Shown here: in pieces, positions 36,101-45,113 of the stretch
Layout: each line of letters begins with the position of its first letter
How positions within the stretch are numbered: position 1 is the first letter of the stretch
Source: Roseburia sp. AF12-17LB
Lineage (GTDB): Bacteria; Bacillota; Clostridia; Lachnospirales; Lachnospiraceae
Direction of reading: 5' to 3'
Length of the DNA stretch: 64,000 nucleotides
Assembly (NCBI RefSeq): GCF_003479605.1
Contig: NZ_QUHR01000001.1
Span: forward strand, 124,001 to 188,000
Program-made: the position numbers and the translations under genes
Notes under the pieces: generated by a model
The model's input: only the letters and a program-made list of their open reading frames with translations
Databases searched by the model: none
Told to the model about the DNA's origin: nothing

Positions 36101-39100
36101 TGGTAGCAAAGAAAACCGGGCTTGACATTGAATTGAATGATGAACTGGAGCATGGAGAAAATGGTAACTTCCAGAAAGCATTGTCAAGAATAGCGTTAGC
36201 AAAGACCACAGGAAAGGGAAATACTACTAATGAATACACAACACTTGTGCATGAATTGGGTGAATTCTCCGAGGCATATAATCATGAAGGTATGCAGAAA
36301 GTAGTAGATACGGTATTGAATTATGTTACAACGAAAGAAGGAGCTGCTTACCTTACAAATGCTATTGAACAGTACCATAAGGCATATAAGACAGTAGAAA
36401 AAGGAAAGACCTATGAAGATTCTGCAAATGAGTATGTGTTTGACTATGTAGCAGGACTGTTTGCTGACCAAAAGGGAGTAGAAGCATTTTCCAAGTATAT
36501 GTCAGAGAACATGACAGAGAGCCAGCATAAGAGCATTCTCAAGACGATTGCTGACTTCTTCAAGGGAGTTTACGACAAAATCACATCATACCTGAATGAT
36601 CATGTATTATCTAGCACAGCAAAGAAAGCACTGAGAGCGGATGCGGAAGAAGCACAAAGGATAAGAGATATGTTTTTGGGTGAATTGACAAAGGCGCAGG
36701 AAAATTATAAGCGGGAAAATGTAACGGCAGAGAAGGGAGAAACAGAGACAATAGACATTAGCTCGAAAAAAACGGTTTCTAAAGATGACAAGAAGAATCC
36801 TTTTAAAACATATTCTTTAAACATTGAAGAGAGATTAAGCGGAGATGAATTGCTAAATGCTCTCGATATGATAGAGGAAATAAAAAGAGCAGGCGGGGAA
36901 GTAGATGAGTATGGAAATGTAAGATTGTATCATGCAACAAGCGAAAAAGCGGCAAAGAAAATTAGAGAAGAAAAGATAATGGTTGCAAAGGAAGACGGCA
37001 TCTTCTTTTCAACGAAGAAAGATGGTCAGATTGTAGGGTATGGAAAGGAAATATTGGAATTTACTATACCGGTCGAGAAGCTTGTGCTGGATGATGATTT
37101 TGGGGATGAATTGCACTTTAGACTTCCGCTTGAAAAAAGTTGGGAATACGACGTATCGGATTCACTTGTGATAGATGGTATACAGCGGATGAAGACAACT
37201 GAGAGTGGAATCAGATACTCAATAACAATTGGACCAGATGGAATAGAAAGATATGCGCTAAGTAATGAAACGAAAAAACTGACTTTTAAAGAACGTAAAA
37301 AAAGAATGCTGAATATCATGAGAGAACAATATGCAGGTCGTACAGCAAAGTTTGTAAAAAATGGACATGTATATTATGCACTTTATGATGAAAGCGGAAT
37401 TAGAAAGGGGATATATGGAGATAAAAAATCTAGCAGGAAAGGATTAAGAGCTAAAATCAGCATAGGCGCAGAAGGAGAGTATATTGAGCTTGCAGAAAAT
37501 AGTATTTATACAGGAAGTAAAACAGAGCTAGGGAAAACAAACAGATTCCATAGAAATGCAAAAACATGGGATTATTATATCAAAACAATTGAATTTGAGG
37601 GAGACTACTTCGATGTGCTAATAAATGTAAAAGATACTGGAAATGAACATTATGTATATGATGTAACATTAAAAGAAGCAGTTTCACGATCAAACTCCCG
37701 AGGGTTTTACAACGATAATGAAACTGCTTCTAAAAATAGTATATCACAGAATCAGAAAAATGCAACAACTTTTTCACTTGATGTAGATTCCGAAGGAAGA
37801 AAATTATCAGAAGAGCAGAAAAAATATTTTGAAAATTCGACTGTAAGGGATGACAATGGAAATCTTCTTCCTATGTATCATGGTACACCAAATGGAGATT
37901 TTACGGTTTTTAAAAACGATATACAGTTTTTTACTCCAAATAGATGGTATGCAGATTTTTACCAGGAGCCAAGTGCGAGTTCAAGAAAAGCGGGAAAGAC
38001 AGTTACAAATAAAAAAACATATGAAGTATATTTAAATATCACGAAACCTTTTGATATAAGAAATCCGGAAACGAAGGAAATATTTATTAATGATTATGTA
38101 AAAGGAGGATATGCATTAGGAATCAATCCATATGAAGAATATAAGGATACTACAAATAGTGGACTCCCATCGTGGGAAGAAGCAGATAATATATATGAGT
38201 TCCTTGAGGATAATGATTTGCTGGATGAATATGACGGCATTATTGTGGATGAAGGTGGATTTCCGGGAGAAGATGGAAAGATAGTGCAAAGGGGAATAAG
38301 CTATGTCACGTTTAGTCAGAACCAAATTAAAAACGTAGATAATAAAAAGCCAACAGCAGACCCGGACATCAGACATTCAGTGGACATTGATGAAGACCTC
38401 ATGGCAATTCTGGAAGAGGAGTATTCCGATACAGAAAAGGAAATGGGTTCTATTATTGAGGATGGCTTTAAAGCACTTGAAAATGTGAGCATTGACGATA
38501 AGACAATGCGTAAGATAGCATCCGAGGTAAAGCAGGAATACAAGAGTACCTATAATGCCAAAGAACTGGCTGATAATCTGACTAAGGTATTTGCGTATTT
38601 AAAAGATACAAAGAATGTTTCGTATGAGGATATGGTAAGAATCGTACAGGAAATTGCTATGCCGGTTATCGAAGAAAGTACAGATGTGGATAGTGTGGAA
38701 GCAGATGTGTATAACTCTTTCCGTAAAACATTGAAAGGGCAGAAAATCAGATTGAATGAAGCCCAGAAGAAAGAAGTAGCACATTATTATGACAGCTATG
38801 ATAAATTCCGGAAGATGAATTTCGGAAACATTACGTTTTCCGAAGATGGAGTATACCTGGATTCCTTGTGGGATGAGCTGTGCCAGAGCTCTAATTACAT
38901 ATTGGATATGGATACTGCAGTAAATGATCAGCCAATAGCATTGATTGATGCTATGAATGAGATGAAACCGGCAAGGCATAATATCTTTGGAATGAATAAG
39001 CAGCAGGCAGCATATGACCTTGCATTAGACATTTACCGGAGATTCTTTGTAGAGCAGAGCACGGATGCAGCAAATAAAAAGGTGCTGGCGGAAACCCAGA

Positions 39101-42100
39101 AGCTGATTGCAAAGCAGCAGGAATACAGAAAGAATCTGAATGCAGAATACCGTGAAAGATTCGAAAAACTGAAAGAGCAGGAAAAGACCAGACGAGACAG
39201 CCTGAAACAGAAGTATGAAAGGGCTTTGGATGAACAGAGAAGAGAACTCAGCTCGGCTATGGCCTATCGTGATGCAAAGGCAGAAACGGAAATCAGAAAG
39301 AAAATAAAGTCATACGAAGCAAAGCTGGCAAAGGTGAAACAGCAGAGCAACGATAAGTATATGAAGCTGAAAGCGGCACAGTCAGAGAACCGTACGGCGA
39401 AGAGAAATATTGAGGAGCGGAGAAGATACCGGGAACGTATTAGAAAAAATGCACAGGGAATTGTAACTGCATTTAATCAGAATACAGATAAGAATCATGT
39501 GCCGGATGCATTAAAGAAAACGGTTGCAGATTTCATTGATGCGATAGACTTCACGACAGATCGGACGAATCCAAATAGTGTTAATTCACTGAAATGGTAC
39601 AATGCTTTAAGTCAGATGCAGCTTAAGTTATCAAGCGAGAGAGAAGCCATTGCTGGAGATTATGAGGATATTTATAATGCTCTTATGGATGGCAATTCCG
39701 GAGACAGGAAGACAAGCTCACTGTTGGATGATATTTCAGATTTCCTGAACAATAATGAGGGTGTACGAATTTCGGACATGGATATGAATGGCTTGAGATA
39801 TCTGGACAGACTGGTATCCGGATTAAAGAGAGCCATCACCAGTGTAAATCAGTTATATGTAAATGAACGTGCACAGAACGTGGAAGAACTTGGAGACAAC
39901 ACAATTGAAGAACTGAAAACCAAGAAGGATAAGAAAGTATGGAATAATGATACTTTAAGGGGAAAGGCAATTAACAAAGCAGAAAATATGCTGGATGCCA
40001 ATATGCTGGACCCAAGATCATACTTCTACAGACTGGGAGATTCTGCACTTAGCATCTATAAAGGATTGCGTAAGGGACTGAATACCAGAACGGAAAAGAT
40101 TGCGGAAGCACAGGATTATATGCAGTCTCAGTTTGGAAAGATTGCCGAGGAATGCGGACTTACCGAAAAACAGTTAAAGTCTGAAATGAAGAAGTGGACC
40201 GGAAGGGATGCGGAAGTTCATGAGTTTGATTTTGGCAATAAAAAGTTGCGGATGACAACAGCACAGATGATGGGGCTGTATGAACTTAAAAACAGAGAGC
40301 AGGCGAAAGAACATATCAAGTATGGTGGATTGATAACAACAACCAAAGCTGGAACAAAGGTATATCGGAATTCCGAGGGAATCCGGCTTACCGAATACGA
40401 AGTTGGAAAGATATGCGAGGAGCTTACTCCGGAGCAGAAGAAAGTGGCGGATTCTATGCAGCAGTTTATGCAGAATAGATGCTCCGCATGGGGTAATGCT
40501 ACCACAATGCAGATGTATGGATACAGAAGATTCGGTGGACAGCATTATTATCCTATTAAGACATCCGGAAATACTGTAGATACAAAGGATCAGACTTCAT
40601 ACTGGGGAGTAAAAAATCAGGGATTCACTAAGAAGACTATGAAAAATGCGAGAAATGCTATCGTGGTGGATGATATCTTTGATGTATTTACGAAGCATGT
40701 AACAGATATGGCAAGTTACGGAAGCTATACAGCGGCACTGTCAGATGCTATGAAGTGGTTTAATTACAGACAAAAAGCAGGACTGGATGAACATATGTCA
40801 GAGGATGAAATGCTGGATATTCTGAATTCCAAGACATCCGTTAAGGCACAGATAGAAAGGGCTTATGGAAAAGAATACCAGGAATACTTTAAAAAACTGG
40901 TGCAGGATATTAATGCAGAAGGAACAGGGGATGTCCAGGTCAAGTTTGTGGATGAATTGGTTGGAAATATGAAGGCTGCATCTGTAGCAGCAAATATCAG
41001 GGTAGCAATACAGCAGCCAACAGCTTATTTCCGTGCAATGGCAGTGATGGATTCCAAGTATCTTTTAAAAGCATTGACCATGAAACCTGCAGTGCATGAG
41101 GTACAGGAAAAAGCACCTATTGCAAAGTGGAAGTCCTGGGGATATTTTGAAACATCAATTGGTCAGTCTATGAAAGAGGTTATTACGGACCAGCATACCT
41201 TTAAAGAGGGATTGCAGGAAAAATCCATGATTCTTGCTCAACAGGCAGATGATATTACATGGGGTGTACTGTGGAATGCAGTAAAACAGGAGACAAAGGC
41301 ACTGCATCCGGATATAGACGTAAATTCCAAAGAGTTTACAGATTTATGTGTAGACAGATACGATGAACTAATCGACCAGACACAGGTAGTAGACTCTGTA
41401 TTGCACCGGTCACAGATTATGCGAAGCAACAATGGCTTACATAAAATGGCAACGTCGTTCATGGCAGAGCCTACGAAGTCTTACAATATGCTGGCAAATG
41501 CATTGAGGGATTGGTATGAGATGCCGGGTAAATGGAATGCCGGAAGTAAAAGATTCTTTAAACAGACATTGAAAGCATATATTATTACAAATGTTGTGAA
41601 TGCAGCAGCACAGTCCTTTATGGATGCATTCAGGGACAAGAAGGATGATGATACTACATACTGGGAGAGATGGCTTGATGATTACAAAGACAATGTAGTA
41701 GACAACCTGAATCCAGTTCAGTTAATTCCATACATGAAAGATATTCTTTCTATAGCACAGGGATATGATGTAAACAGACTGGATATGCAGGGGCTGTCAA
41801 AACTGTTTGCCGGAGTAAGGAATGTGCAGAAATATGCGACAGATGCAGACTACAGAGAAAATCATACCTGGTTAGAAGCGGCTGAGTCTTTAATGAGCGG
41901 AATTTCTTCTGTAACGGGTATTCCAATTTACAATGTGGAAAGAGATTTCAAAGCAATCTATAATACTACAACTGGAAAATATCTGGGAGGAATCAAGAGA
42001 AAGAATAGCAGACAGTATGAGAGAATGCTGGATGCATACCTTTCCGAAGATAATGCAGCATATAAAGAGATAGAAGGAGAACTGAAAGAAAAGGGACTGG

Positions 42101-42546
42101 AGAAAAAGGAGATTACATCCAAGGTGAAAAAAGAGATGAAGGATGGTTATCTTGCTGGAGATATATCAGAGAAAGAAGCCAAGAAGTTCCTTAGAGAGAA
42201 AGCTGGACAGAGTGATGAGGAGATATGGTGCACCCTGGAAGAATGGAACTACGGTGAAACATATCAGAGGCTATATGATGCAATTGACAATTCTATAAAC
42301 AAGGGAGCAGACAGAGAGGCTATCTTTGACTACATAAGTGAAGCAAAAAGTAAAGGCGGGAAAGAAAATAAAGATATCAGTGGAGTTGTAACAAGAGAAT
42401 ATAAAAAGAAATACCTTAAGGCAAAGGAAAAAGGTAAATATGCTGATATGAAGAACCTGCTTATCTCAATCTATATGCACCTTGGATATACGAATGCAGA
42501 AGCAAATAAAAAAATCGAAGAATGGTCAAAAAAGAAGACGAAATAG
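33154..42546 (+). CDS. Giant polyvalent (ejection-type) protein, 3130 residues
   Basis: One gene makes up nearly a quarter of the prophage. In order: a repeated N-terminal module with GETMTVE (residues about 120-310); two Gly/Ala-rich hydrophobic patches (about 500-580 and 650-680) that could cross a membrane; VAPVQ at 804-808; a zincin-like TLVHELGEFSEAYN near 1033 with a downstream NEYVFDYVAGLF; an ART-like fold at about 1259; an LPD3-like nuclease fold near 1470; a second, ART-PolyVal-type domain (MYHGT at 1574, then YDGIIVDE and SQNQIKNV); a long coiled coil (about 1975-2100); an LPD38-like domain (about 2450-2890); and a helical, Lys-rich end. Such proteins enter the host with the DNA. 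Confidence 0.75.
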   Translation: MADRLSLEELKKKRQEGTHENTERKLNTRSAAITRESGGERKSLEELRQARMNRNASPDVSVFHNSMSRYQQEKPAGFDYALEKVRNTANTTARAMSKNGRALQGALDIAKRNRETKKKLDSFKPVYDSSNEDKTMTGRSREKLTPTEYRNESTGETMTVEDYNNAKSTLNSNQKGKHGNAVSSFKGARKRAIEEALKQQENTAWMPEKEPETAKEYADYIDKYYQSLSDPELASMSDEELNAKVDTAKSNKENNKEKLKNYEPVYGSLDNPVLAQNIREDTKLAGYRNRVTGETMTVEEHDALEENETIDKYENEQSIRKNQKAIKKWSEDYAKLTPEQEQAVMQMYITDHDEEEATEQEQAIRDTIGSRDPFELEKAYNSAKENLESQGINADDMEEYYSWIHNRQIDTKKRKELEEETKQEGLKGFLVNLKESATSVGDSLLLGVDFADQLGHSAKNYFGEEEDYTPYDPYSARFTQSRNRKREAVSNDIDTTTGRFLYDVGMSIVDTAAAMATGSGPVSLGIMAASAGSQAYVDASERGADTNKAATTGIANALAEAAFEKLSLDHLYGMVENPTKTTVKKKILDWAVQSGIEGSEEVFTDFADEAADRMINGGLSEYNTNIKEYMKNGMSEDEAKTAANKQFWNQVGQDFVAGAISGAVFGGVANTVNSVQYHKMGKTINQDNTMRDTILETAEQMPENSTAKQIADTVKADNITDSQMSQIIESMAKSEDVNLDKVITEGFVRKGAEQEQAQQQAQELMNNTADTSAAREDNAIENTTGNMTGRVKNAEGIVIENEKVAPVQPYSRNQTGVTAAVNRNTGKQDIVVEIAESTPEKTMVKLSDGRVVDYKTVEIGNPTMRNLYNFAATFDDTKAANAVIENYNGESMPTYLESTAVFYNAGKLGKTSYESIMNNPVNARIVSEMSPSTLLEMYYLGENSRSPLSQNSNVQQAVKMGTGSVIDNRLDKSDNRMKSVVEMVAKKTGLDIELNDELEHGENGNFQKALSRIALAKTTGKGNTTNEYTTLVHELGEFSEAYNHEGMQKVVDTVLNYVTTKEGAAYLTNAIEQYHKAYKTVEKGKTYEDSANEYVFDYVAGLFADQKGVEAFSKYMSENMTESQHKSILKTIADFFKGVYDKITSYLNDHVLSSTAKKALRADAEEAQRIRDMFLGELTKAQENYKRENVTAEKGETETIDISSKKTVSKDDKKNPFKTYSLNIEERLSGDELLNALDMIEEIKRAGGEVDEYGNVRLYHATSEKAAKKIREEKIMVAKEDGIFFSTKKDGQIVGYGKEILEFTIPVEKLVLDDDFGDELHFRLPLEKSWEYDVSDSLVIDGIQRMKTTESGIRYSITIGPDGIERYALSNETKKLTFKERKKRMLNIMREQYAGRTAKFVKNGHVYYALYDESGIRKGIYGDKKSSRKGLRAKISIGAEGEYIELAENSIYTGSKTELGKTNRFHRNAKTWDYYIKTIEFEGDYFDVLINVKDTGNEHYVYDVTLKEAVSRSNSRGFYNDNETASKNSISQNQKNATTFSLDVDSEGRKLSEEQKKYFENSTVRDDNGNLLPMYHGTPNGDFTVFKNDIQFFTPNRWYADFYQEPSASSRKAGKTVTNKKTYEVYLNITKPFDIRNPETKEIFINDYVKGGYALGINPYEEYKDTTNSGLPSWEEADNIYEFLEDNDLLDEYDGIIVDEGGFPGEDGKIVQRGISYVTFSQNQIKNVDNKKPTADPDIRHSVDIDEDLMAILEEEYSDTEKEMGSIIEDGFKALENVSIDDKTMRKIASEVKQEYKSTYNAKELADNLTKVFAYLKDTKNVSYEDMVRIVQEIAMPVIEESTDVDSVEADVYNSFRKTLKGQKIRLNEAQKKEVAHYYDSYDKFRKMNFGNITFSEDGVYLDSLWDELCQSSNYILDMDTAVNDQPIALIDAMNEMKPARHNIFGMNKQQAAYDLALDIYRRFFVEQSTDAANKKVLAETQKLIAKQQEYRKNLNAEYRERFEKLKEQEKTRRDSLKQKYERALDEQRRELSSAMAYRDAKAETEIRKKIKSYEAKLAKVKQQSNDKYMKLKAAQSENRTAKRNIEERRRYRERIRKNAQGIVTAFNQNTDKNHVPDALKKTVADFIDAIDFTTDRTNPNSVNSLKWYNALSQMQLKLSSEREAIAGDYEDIYNALMDGNSGDRKTSSLLDDISDFLNNNEGVRISDMDMNGLRYLDRLVSGLKRAITSVNQLYVNERAQNVEELGDNTIEELKTKKDKKVWNNDTLRGKAINKAENMLDANMLDPRSYFYRLGDSALSIYKGLRKGLNTRTEKIAEAQDYMQSQFGKIAEECGLTEKQLKSEMKKWTGRDAEVHEFDFGNKKLRMTTAQMMGLYELKNREQAKEHIKYGGLITTTKAGTKVYRNSEGIRLTEYEVGKICEELTPEQKKVADSMQQFMQNRCSAWGNATTMQMYGYRRFGGQHYYPIKTSGNTVDTKDQTSYWGVKNQGFTKKTMKNARNAIVVDDIFDVFTKHVTDMASYGSYTAALSDAMKWFNYRQKAGLDEHMSEDEMLDILNSKTSVKAQIERAYGKEYQEYFKKLVQDINAEGTGDVQVKFVDELVGNMKAASVAANIRVAIQQPTAYFRAMAVMDSKYLLKALTMKPAVHEVQEKAPIAKWKSWGYFETSIGQSMKEVITDQHTFKEGLQEKSMILAQQADDITWGVLWNAVKQETKALHPDIDVNSKEFTDLCVDRYDELIDQTQVVDSVLHRSQIMRSNNGLHKMATSFMAEPTKSYNMLANALRDWYEMPGKWNAGSKRFFKQTLKAYIITNVVNAAAQSFMDAFRDKKDDDTTYWERWLDDYKDNVVDNLNPVQLIPYMKDILSIAQGYDVNRLDMQGLSKLFAGVRNVQKYATDADYRENHTWLEAAESLMSGISSVTGIPIYNVERDFKAIYNTTTGKYLGGIKRKNSRQYERMLDAYLSEDNAAYKEIEGELKEKGLEKKEITSKVKKEMKDGYLAGDISEKEAKKFLREKAGQSDEEIWCTLEEWNYGETYQRLYDAIDNSINKGADREAIFDYISEAKSKGGKENKDISGVVTREYKKKYLKAKEKGKYADMKNLLISIYMHLGYTNAEANKKIEEWSKKKTK
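35563..35578. repeat. Palindrome GTTGCACCGGTGCAAC, copy 4
   Basis: A perfect copy at codons 804-808 of the giant gene, between modules, encoding VAPVQ. Confidence 0.95.
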
Positions 42547-42571
42547 GGGAGAAATCCCCTATTTCTTTTTT
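42541..42571 (+). terminator. Terminator overlapping the giant gene's stop codon
   Basis: AAATAGGGG pairs perfectly with CCCCTATTT around a six-base loop, then a T-run. The TAG stop of the giant gene is inside the stem. Confidence 0.9.
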
Positions 42572-42598
42572 ATATAATGAGGGCGAAGGAGGTTATCT

Positions 42599-43588
42599 AT
42601 GAGGAATAATATCGTAAATAATATGCGACTTGACCTGGATCATGAACGGACACGCCCCCGGATTTCTGTAAGACAGGGAGATACAAAGACAAGAAGCCTG
42701 CATTTTACACTTATGCAGAGCGGAAAGATATACGACTTGTCGGATGTATTAGTGGCGGCAGTAAGCATCGTGAAGCCAGATGGTAAAGTTTGCTACAACG
42801 ATTGTGTAATAGATGGCTCTGAGATACAGTACGAAGTCACGACACAGACCATTAATGTGTTGGGCGAATGTATTGGACAGATAGAGCTGTCTATGCAGGA
42901 TGGGGCAGTTATTACTTCGCCGGAGTTTGTAATCTATGTATATAACAAGATTCTGGACCCGAATATCATTGAATCTCAAAATGAATACAAATCATTGGTG
43001 CAGCAGGTTGCTCAGGCAGAAGACTATTGCAACCAGGCAGAACAGTACAAGACACTTTCGGAGAACGCAGAGAGGAATATATCTGCTATGGAAAGCGGAT
43101 TTACCGAGAAAGCAACAGCTCTTGAGGAGTATCAGAATGAGATATCAGGTATGCAGGAAACACTGAGGCAGCAGGCAGATGATGCAATAACTTTAATAAA
43201 CCAGTCAGTAACAGAAGCTAGTGGATATGCAGATAGAGCGAAGAGTAGTGCAACAGAAGCAGCCGGCAGTGCAACAGGAGCAGCGAACAGTGCCGCAGGG
43301 GCGGCAAGCAGTGCCGCAGAAGCAGCCGGCAGTGCAACAGGAGCAGCGAACAGTGCCGCAGGGGCGGCAAGCAGTGCCGCAGAAGCAGCCGGCAGTGCAA
43401 CGGAAGCGGCAAGCAGTGCAACAGGAGCAGCCGGCAGTGCAACAGGAGCAGCGAGTAGTGCAACGGAAGCAAAAAATTACGCTACCGGAGATAAAAACTC
43501 AGCAAAGTTTTATTATGAAAAAACACTAGAATTATTTAATAGTCTTCAGAATGTAATAGATTCGATAGGCTATCCGAAAGGAGAATAG
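42599..43588 (+). CDS. BppU-like baseplate/receptor-binding protein with Ala-rich shaft
   Basis: A 329-residue protein. The N-terminal 120 residues fit the BppU family (ISVRQGDTKTRSLHFTLMQSGKIYDLSD, SIVKPDGKVCYNDCVID). A coiled-coil stem follows, then an Ala/Ser/Gly shaft of seven-residue repeats (AAGSATG, AANSAAG, AASSAAE) at about 214-290. The C-terminus is helical. It should link the particle to the S74 fibre encoded next. GAAGGAGG precedes the ATG. Confidence 0.75.
   Translation: MRNNIVNNMRLDLDHERTRPRISVRQGDTKTRSLHFTLMQSGKIYDLSDVLVAAVSIVKPDGKVCYNDCVIDGSEIQYEVTTQTINVLGECIGQIELSMQDGAVITSPEFVIYVYNKILDPNIIESQNEYKSLVQQVAQAEDYCNQAEQYKTLSENAERNISAMESGFTEKATALEEYQNEISGMQETLRQQADDAITLINQSVTEASGYADRAKSSATEAAGSATGAANSAAGAASSAAEAAGSATGAANSAAGAASSAAEAAGSATEAASSATGAAGSATGAASSATEAKNYATGDKNSAKFYYEKTLELFNSLQNVIDSIGYPKGE
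43238..43468 (+). repeat. 21-bp repeat array in the BppU-like gene (11 units)
   Basis: Eleven 21-bp units encode the seven-residue shaft repeats. Units 43259-43321 and 43322-43384 are identical 63-bp blocks, so a three-unit duplication happened recently. The array is G+C-richer than its surroundings. Confidence 0.9.
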
Positions 43589-43590
43589 GA

Positions 43591-44658
43591 ATGTCATATG
43601 AGAAAGTAAATTGGAAAAATTACCCAGATAAATCAACCTTGATATCGGCTGAAAATCTCGGTCATATGGATGATGGAATAAAAGCACTGGATGATGAAAA
43701 ACTGAATATTGACAAAATAACACAGAGTACAGCAGTTAACCAGGATGGATATGCACTAGATGCAAGAGAAAAGAATGCTTCTATTTCTGGGACCATGGCA
43801 AATCAGATCAGTAAATTAAAGACGGATGTAAATAAGAAACAGGATGCATCTACTGCAATCACAACATCAAATATAGGTTCGCAGAGTGTCAAGTATGCAA
43901 CCAGTGCCGGAAGTGCAAATGCAGTAGCGTGGAGTAAAGTAACTGGAAAACCAAGTAGTTATCCGCCGGCTAGTCATAGCCATGCAGGGCAGGCTTTGGA
44001 TGCGGGAGCATTAGAAATTACCGCCGTTGTTCCATATATAGACTTTCATTATAACAACAGTAATGCAGACTTCACCAGTAGGATTGTAGACTATGGTCCT
44101 GGCGGCGGATTTCAGTACTCCTCAAGTGATGGTAACCATTATTTTAAAAACACTTCAAATGGAAATCAGACAGCATGTTTGAAAGCTAACGGTTCATTTG
44201 GTGCAGGCGCAGGAGGAACAGCTATAATTGGTAATCCTATTTACATGGCGGCAGATTGGAATAGCTCTGGCTATGCTACAGTGTATGGTGCTTCCTTTAC
44301 AAATCCGTCTTCAAAGTTAGTAAAAAAGAATGTTGCAGATTTATCAAAAGAGGAAGCAAAGAAAATACTTCAGCTGACACCAGTAAGTTTTGATTACATC
44401 AAAGAGTTTGGTGGAGATAAAGACCAGAGAGGTTTAATTGCTGAAGATGTTCTTAATATAATCCCATCATGCGTTCAAATCCCTGATGGATATTCAGAAG
44501 AAGAGTTCAATGCAAGTAAAGGAATTAAGAATAAGGTACTTGCAATTGATTATTCAAAACTGGTTCCATACCTTATTAAGATGGTGCAGATACAACAGGA
44601 AGAAATTGAAAAACTGAAAGAAGCAATGAACAAAGAAGGAGGAAAAGAAAATGAATAA
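43591..44658 (+). CDS. Tail fibre with S74 intramolecular chaperone
   Basis: A 355-residue protein. The N-terminus (YEKVNWKNYPDKSTLISAENLGHMDDGI) is the common attachment segment of Firmicutes phage fibres. A variable beta-rich middle (residues 100-240) would contact the receptor. The C-terminal 110 residues are a peptidase S74-type chaperone: NPSSKLVKKNV, LTPVSFDYI, RGLIAEDV and LAIDYSKLVPYLIKMVQ, with a final trimer helix. The chaperone self-cleaves after trimer folding in known cases. Confidence 0.85.
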   Translation: MSYEKVNWKNYPDKSTLISAENLGHMDDGIKALDDEKLNIDKITQSTAVNQDGYALDAREKNASISGTMANQISKLKTDVNKKQDASTAITTSNIGSQSVKYATSAGSANAVAWSKVTGKPSSYPPASHSHAGQALDAGALEITAVVPYIDFHYNNSNADFTSRIVDYGPGGGFQYSSSDGNHYFKNTSNGNQTACLKANGSFGAGAGGTAIIGNPIYMAADWNSSGYATVYGASFTNPSSKLVKKNVADLSKEEAKKILQLTPVSFDYIKEFGGDKDQRGLIAEDVLNIIPSCVQIPDGYSEEEFNASKGIKNKVLAIDYSKLVPYLIKMVQIQQEEIEKLKEAMNKEGGKENE

Positions 44659-45112
44659 CAACACAATCAAAGCAATCATAACAGCAGTAACGGGGTTCTT
44701 ATCATCCCTGCTCGGTATCTTGTATGTACCGGTATTGTTATTGGTGGCATGCAACATTATTGACTATGCGACAGGTATCTTCGCATCCAAGTACCGTAAT
44801 CAGCCGGTAGATTCATACAGAGGATTTCGTGGAATTGCAAAGAAGATTTCCATGTGGCTTCTGGTGGTGGTTGGAGCAATTGTTGACCAGTTACTGAAAT
44901 ATGCTGCCACCACAATCGGAATCACAATGCCAATAACATTCCTCATAGCGTGCGTGGTAGCCATATGGATCATATGCAATGAAATCATCAGTATTCTGGA
45001 GAATATCAAGGATATAGGTGCACCGGTTCCACCGTTTTTATTACCACTGTTGAAAAATCTGAAATCACAGGTGGAAGATGCCGCAAAGACAGAAGAGAAG
45101 GAGGAAGAATAA
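44651..45112 (+). CDS. Holin (phage lysis / toxin-secretion family)
   Basis: A 153-residue membrane protein with about three hydrophobic helices (ITAVTGFLSSLLGILYVPVLLLVACNIIDYATG, SMWLLVVVGAIVDQLL, ITFLIACVVAIWIICNEIISI, in pieces) and an acidic tail. The IDYATGIFASK turn and RGFRGIAKK loop fit the Firmicutes phage-holin 4 type. It makes membrane holes that let the amidase reach the wall. It overlaps the fibre gene and sits two genes before the amidase. Confidence 0.9.
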   Translation: MNNNTIKAIITAVTGFLSSLLGILYVPVLLLVACNIIDYATGIFASKYRNQPVDSYRGFRGIAKKISMWLLVVVGAIVDQLLKYAATTIGITMPITFLIACVVAIWIICNEIISILENIKDIGAPVPPFLLPLLKNLKSQVEDAAKTEEKEEE

Positions 45113-45113
45113 G

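Noticed and set aside
41399-41414. Partial match to the 16-bp palindrome (TTGCACCGGT followed by CAC)
   Set aside because: Only ten bases match, the palindrome is broken and the reading frame differs (LHRS); likely chance.
42573-42578. TATAAT after the giant gene's terminator as a late promoter
   Set aside because: No -35 box at a suitable distance; the upstream bases are the terminator stem.
43218-43472. Minus-strand open frame of Leu/His repeats
   Set aside because: It is the complement of the 21-bp repeat array in the BppU-like gene, with no start signals.
45020-45036. GTGCACCGGTTCCACC in the holin gene
   Set aside because: Shares only GCACCGGT with the palindrome and encodes GAPVPP; not counted as a copy.
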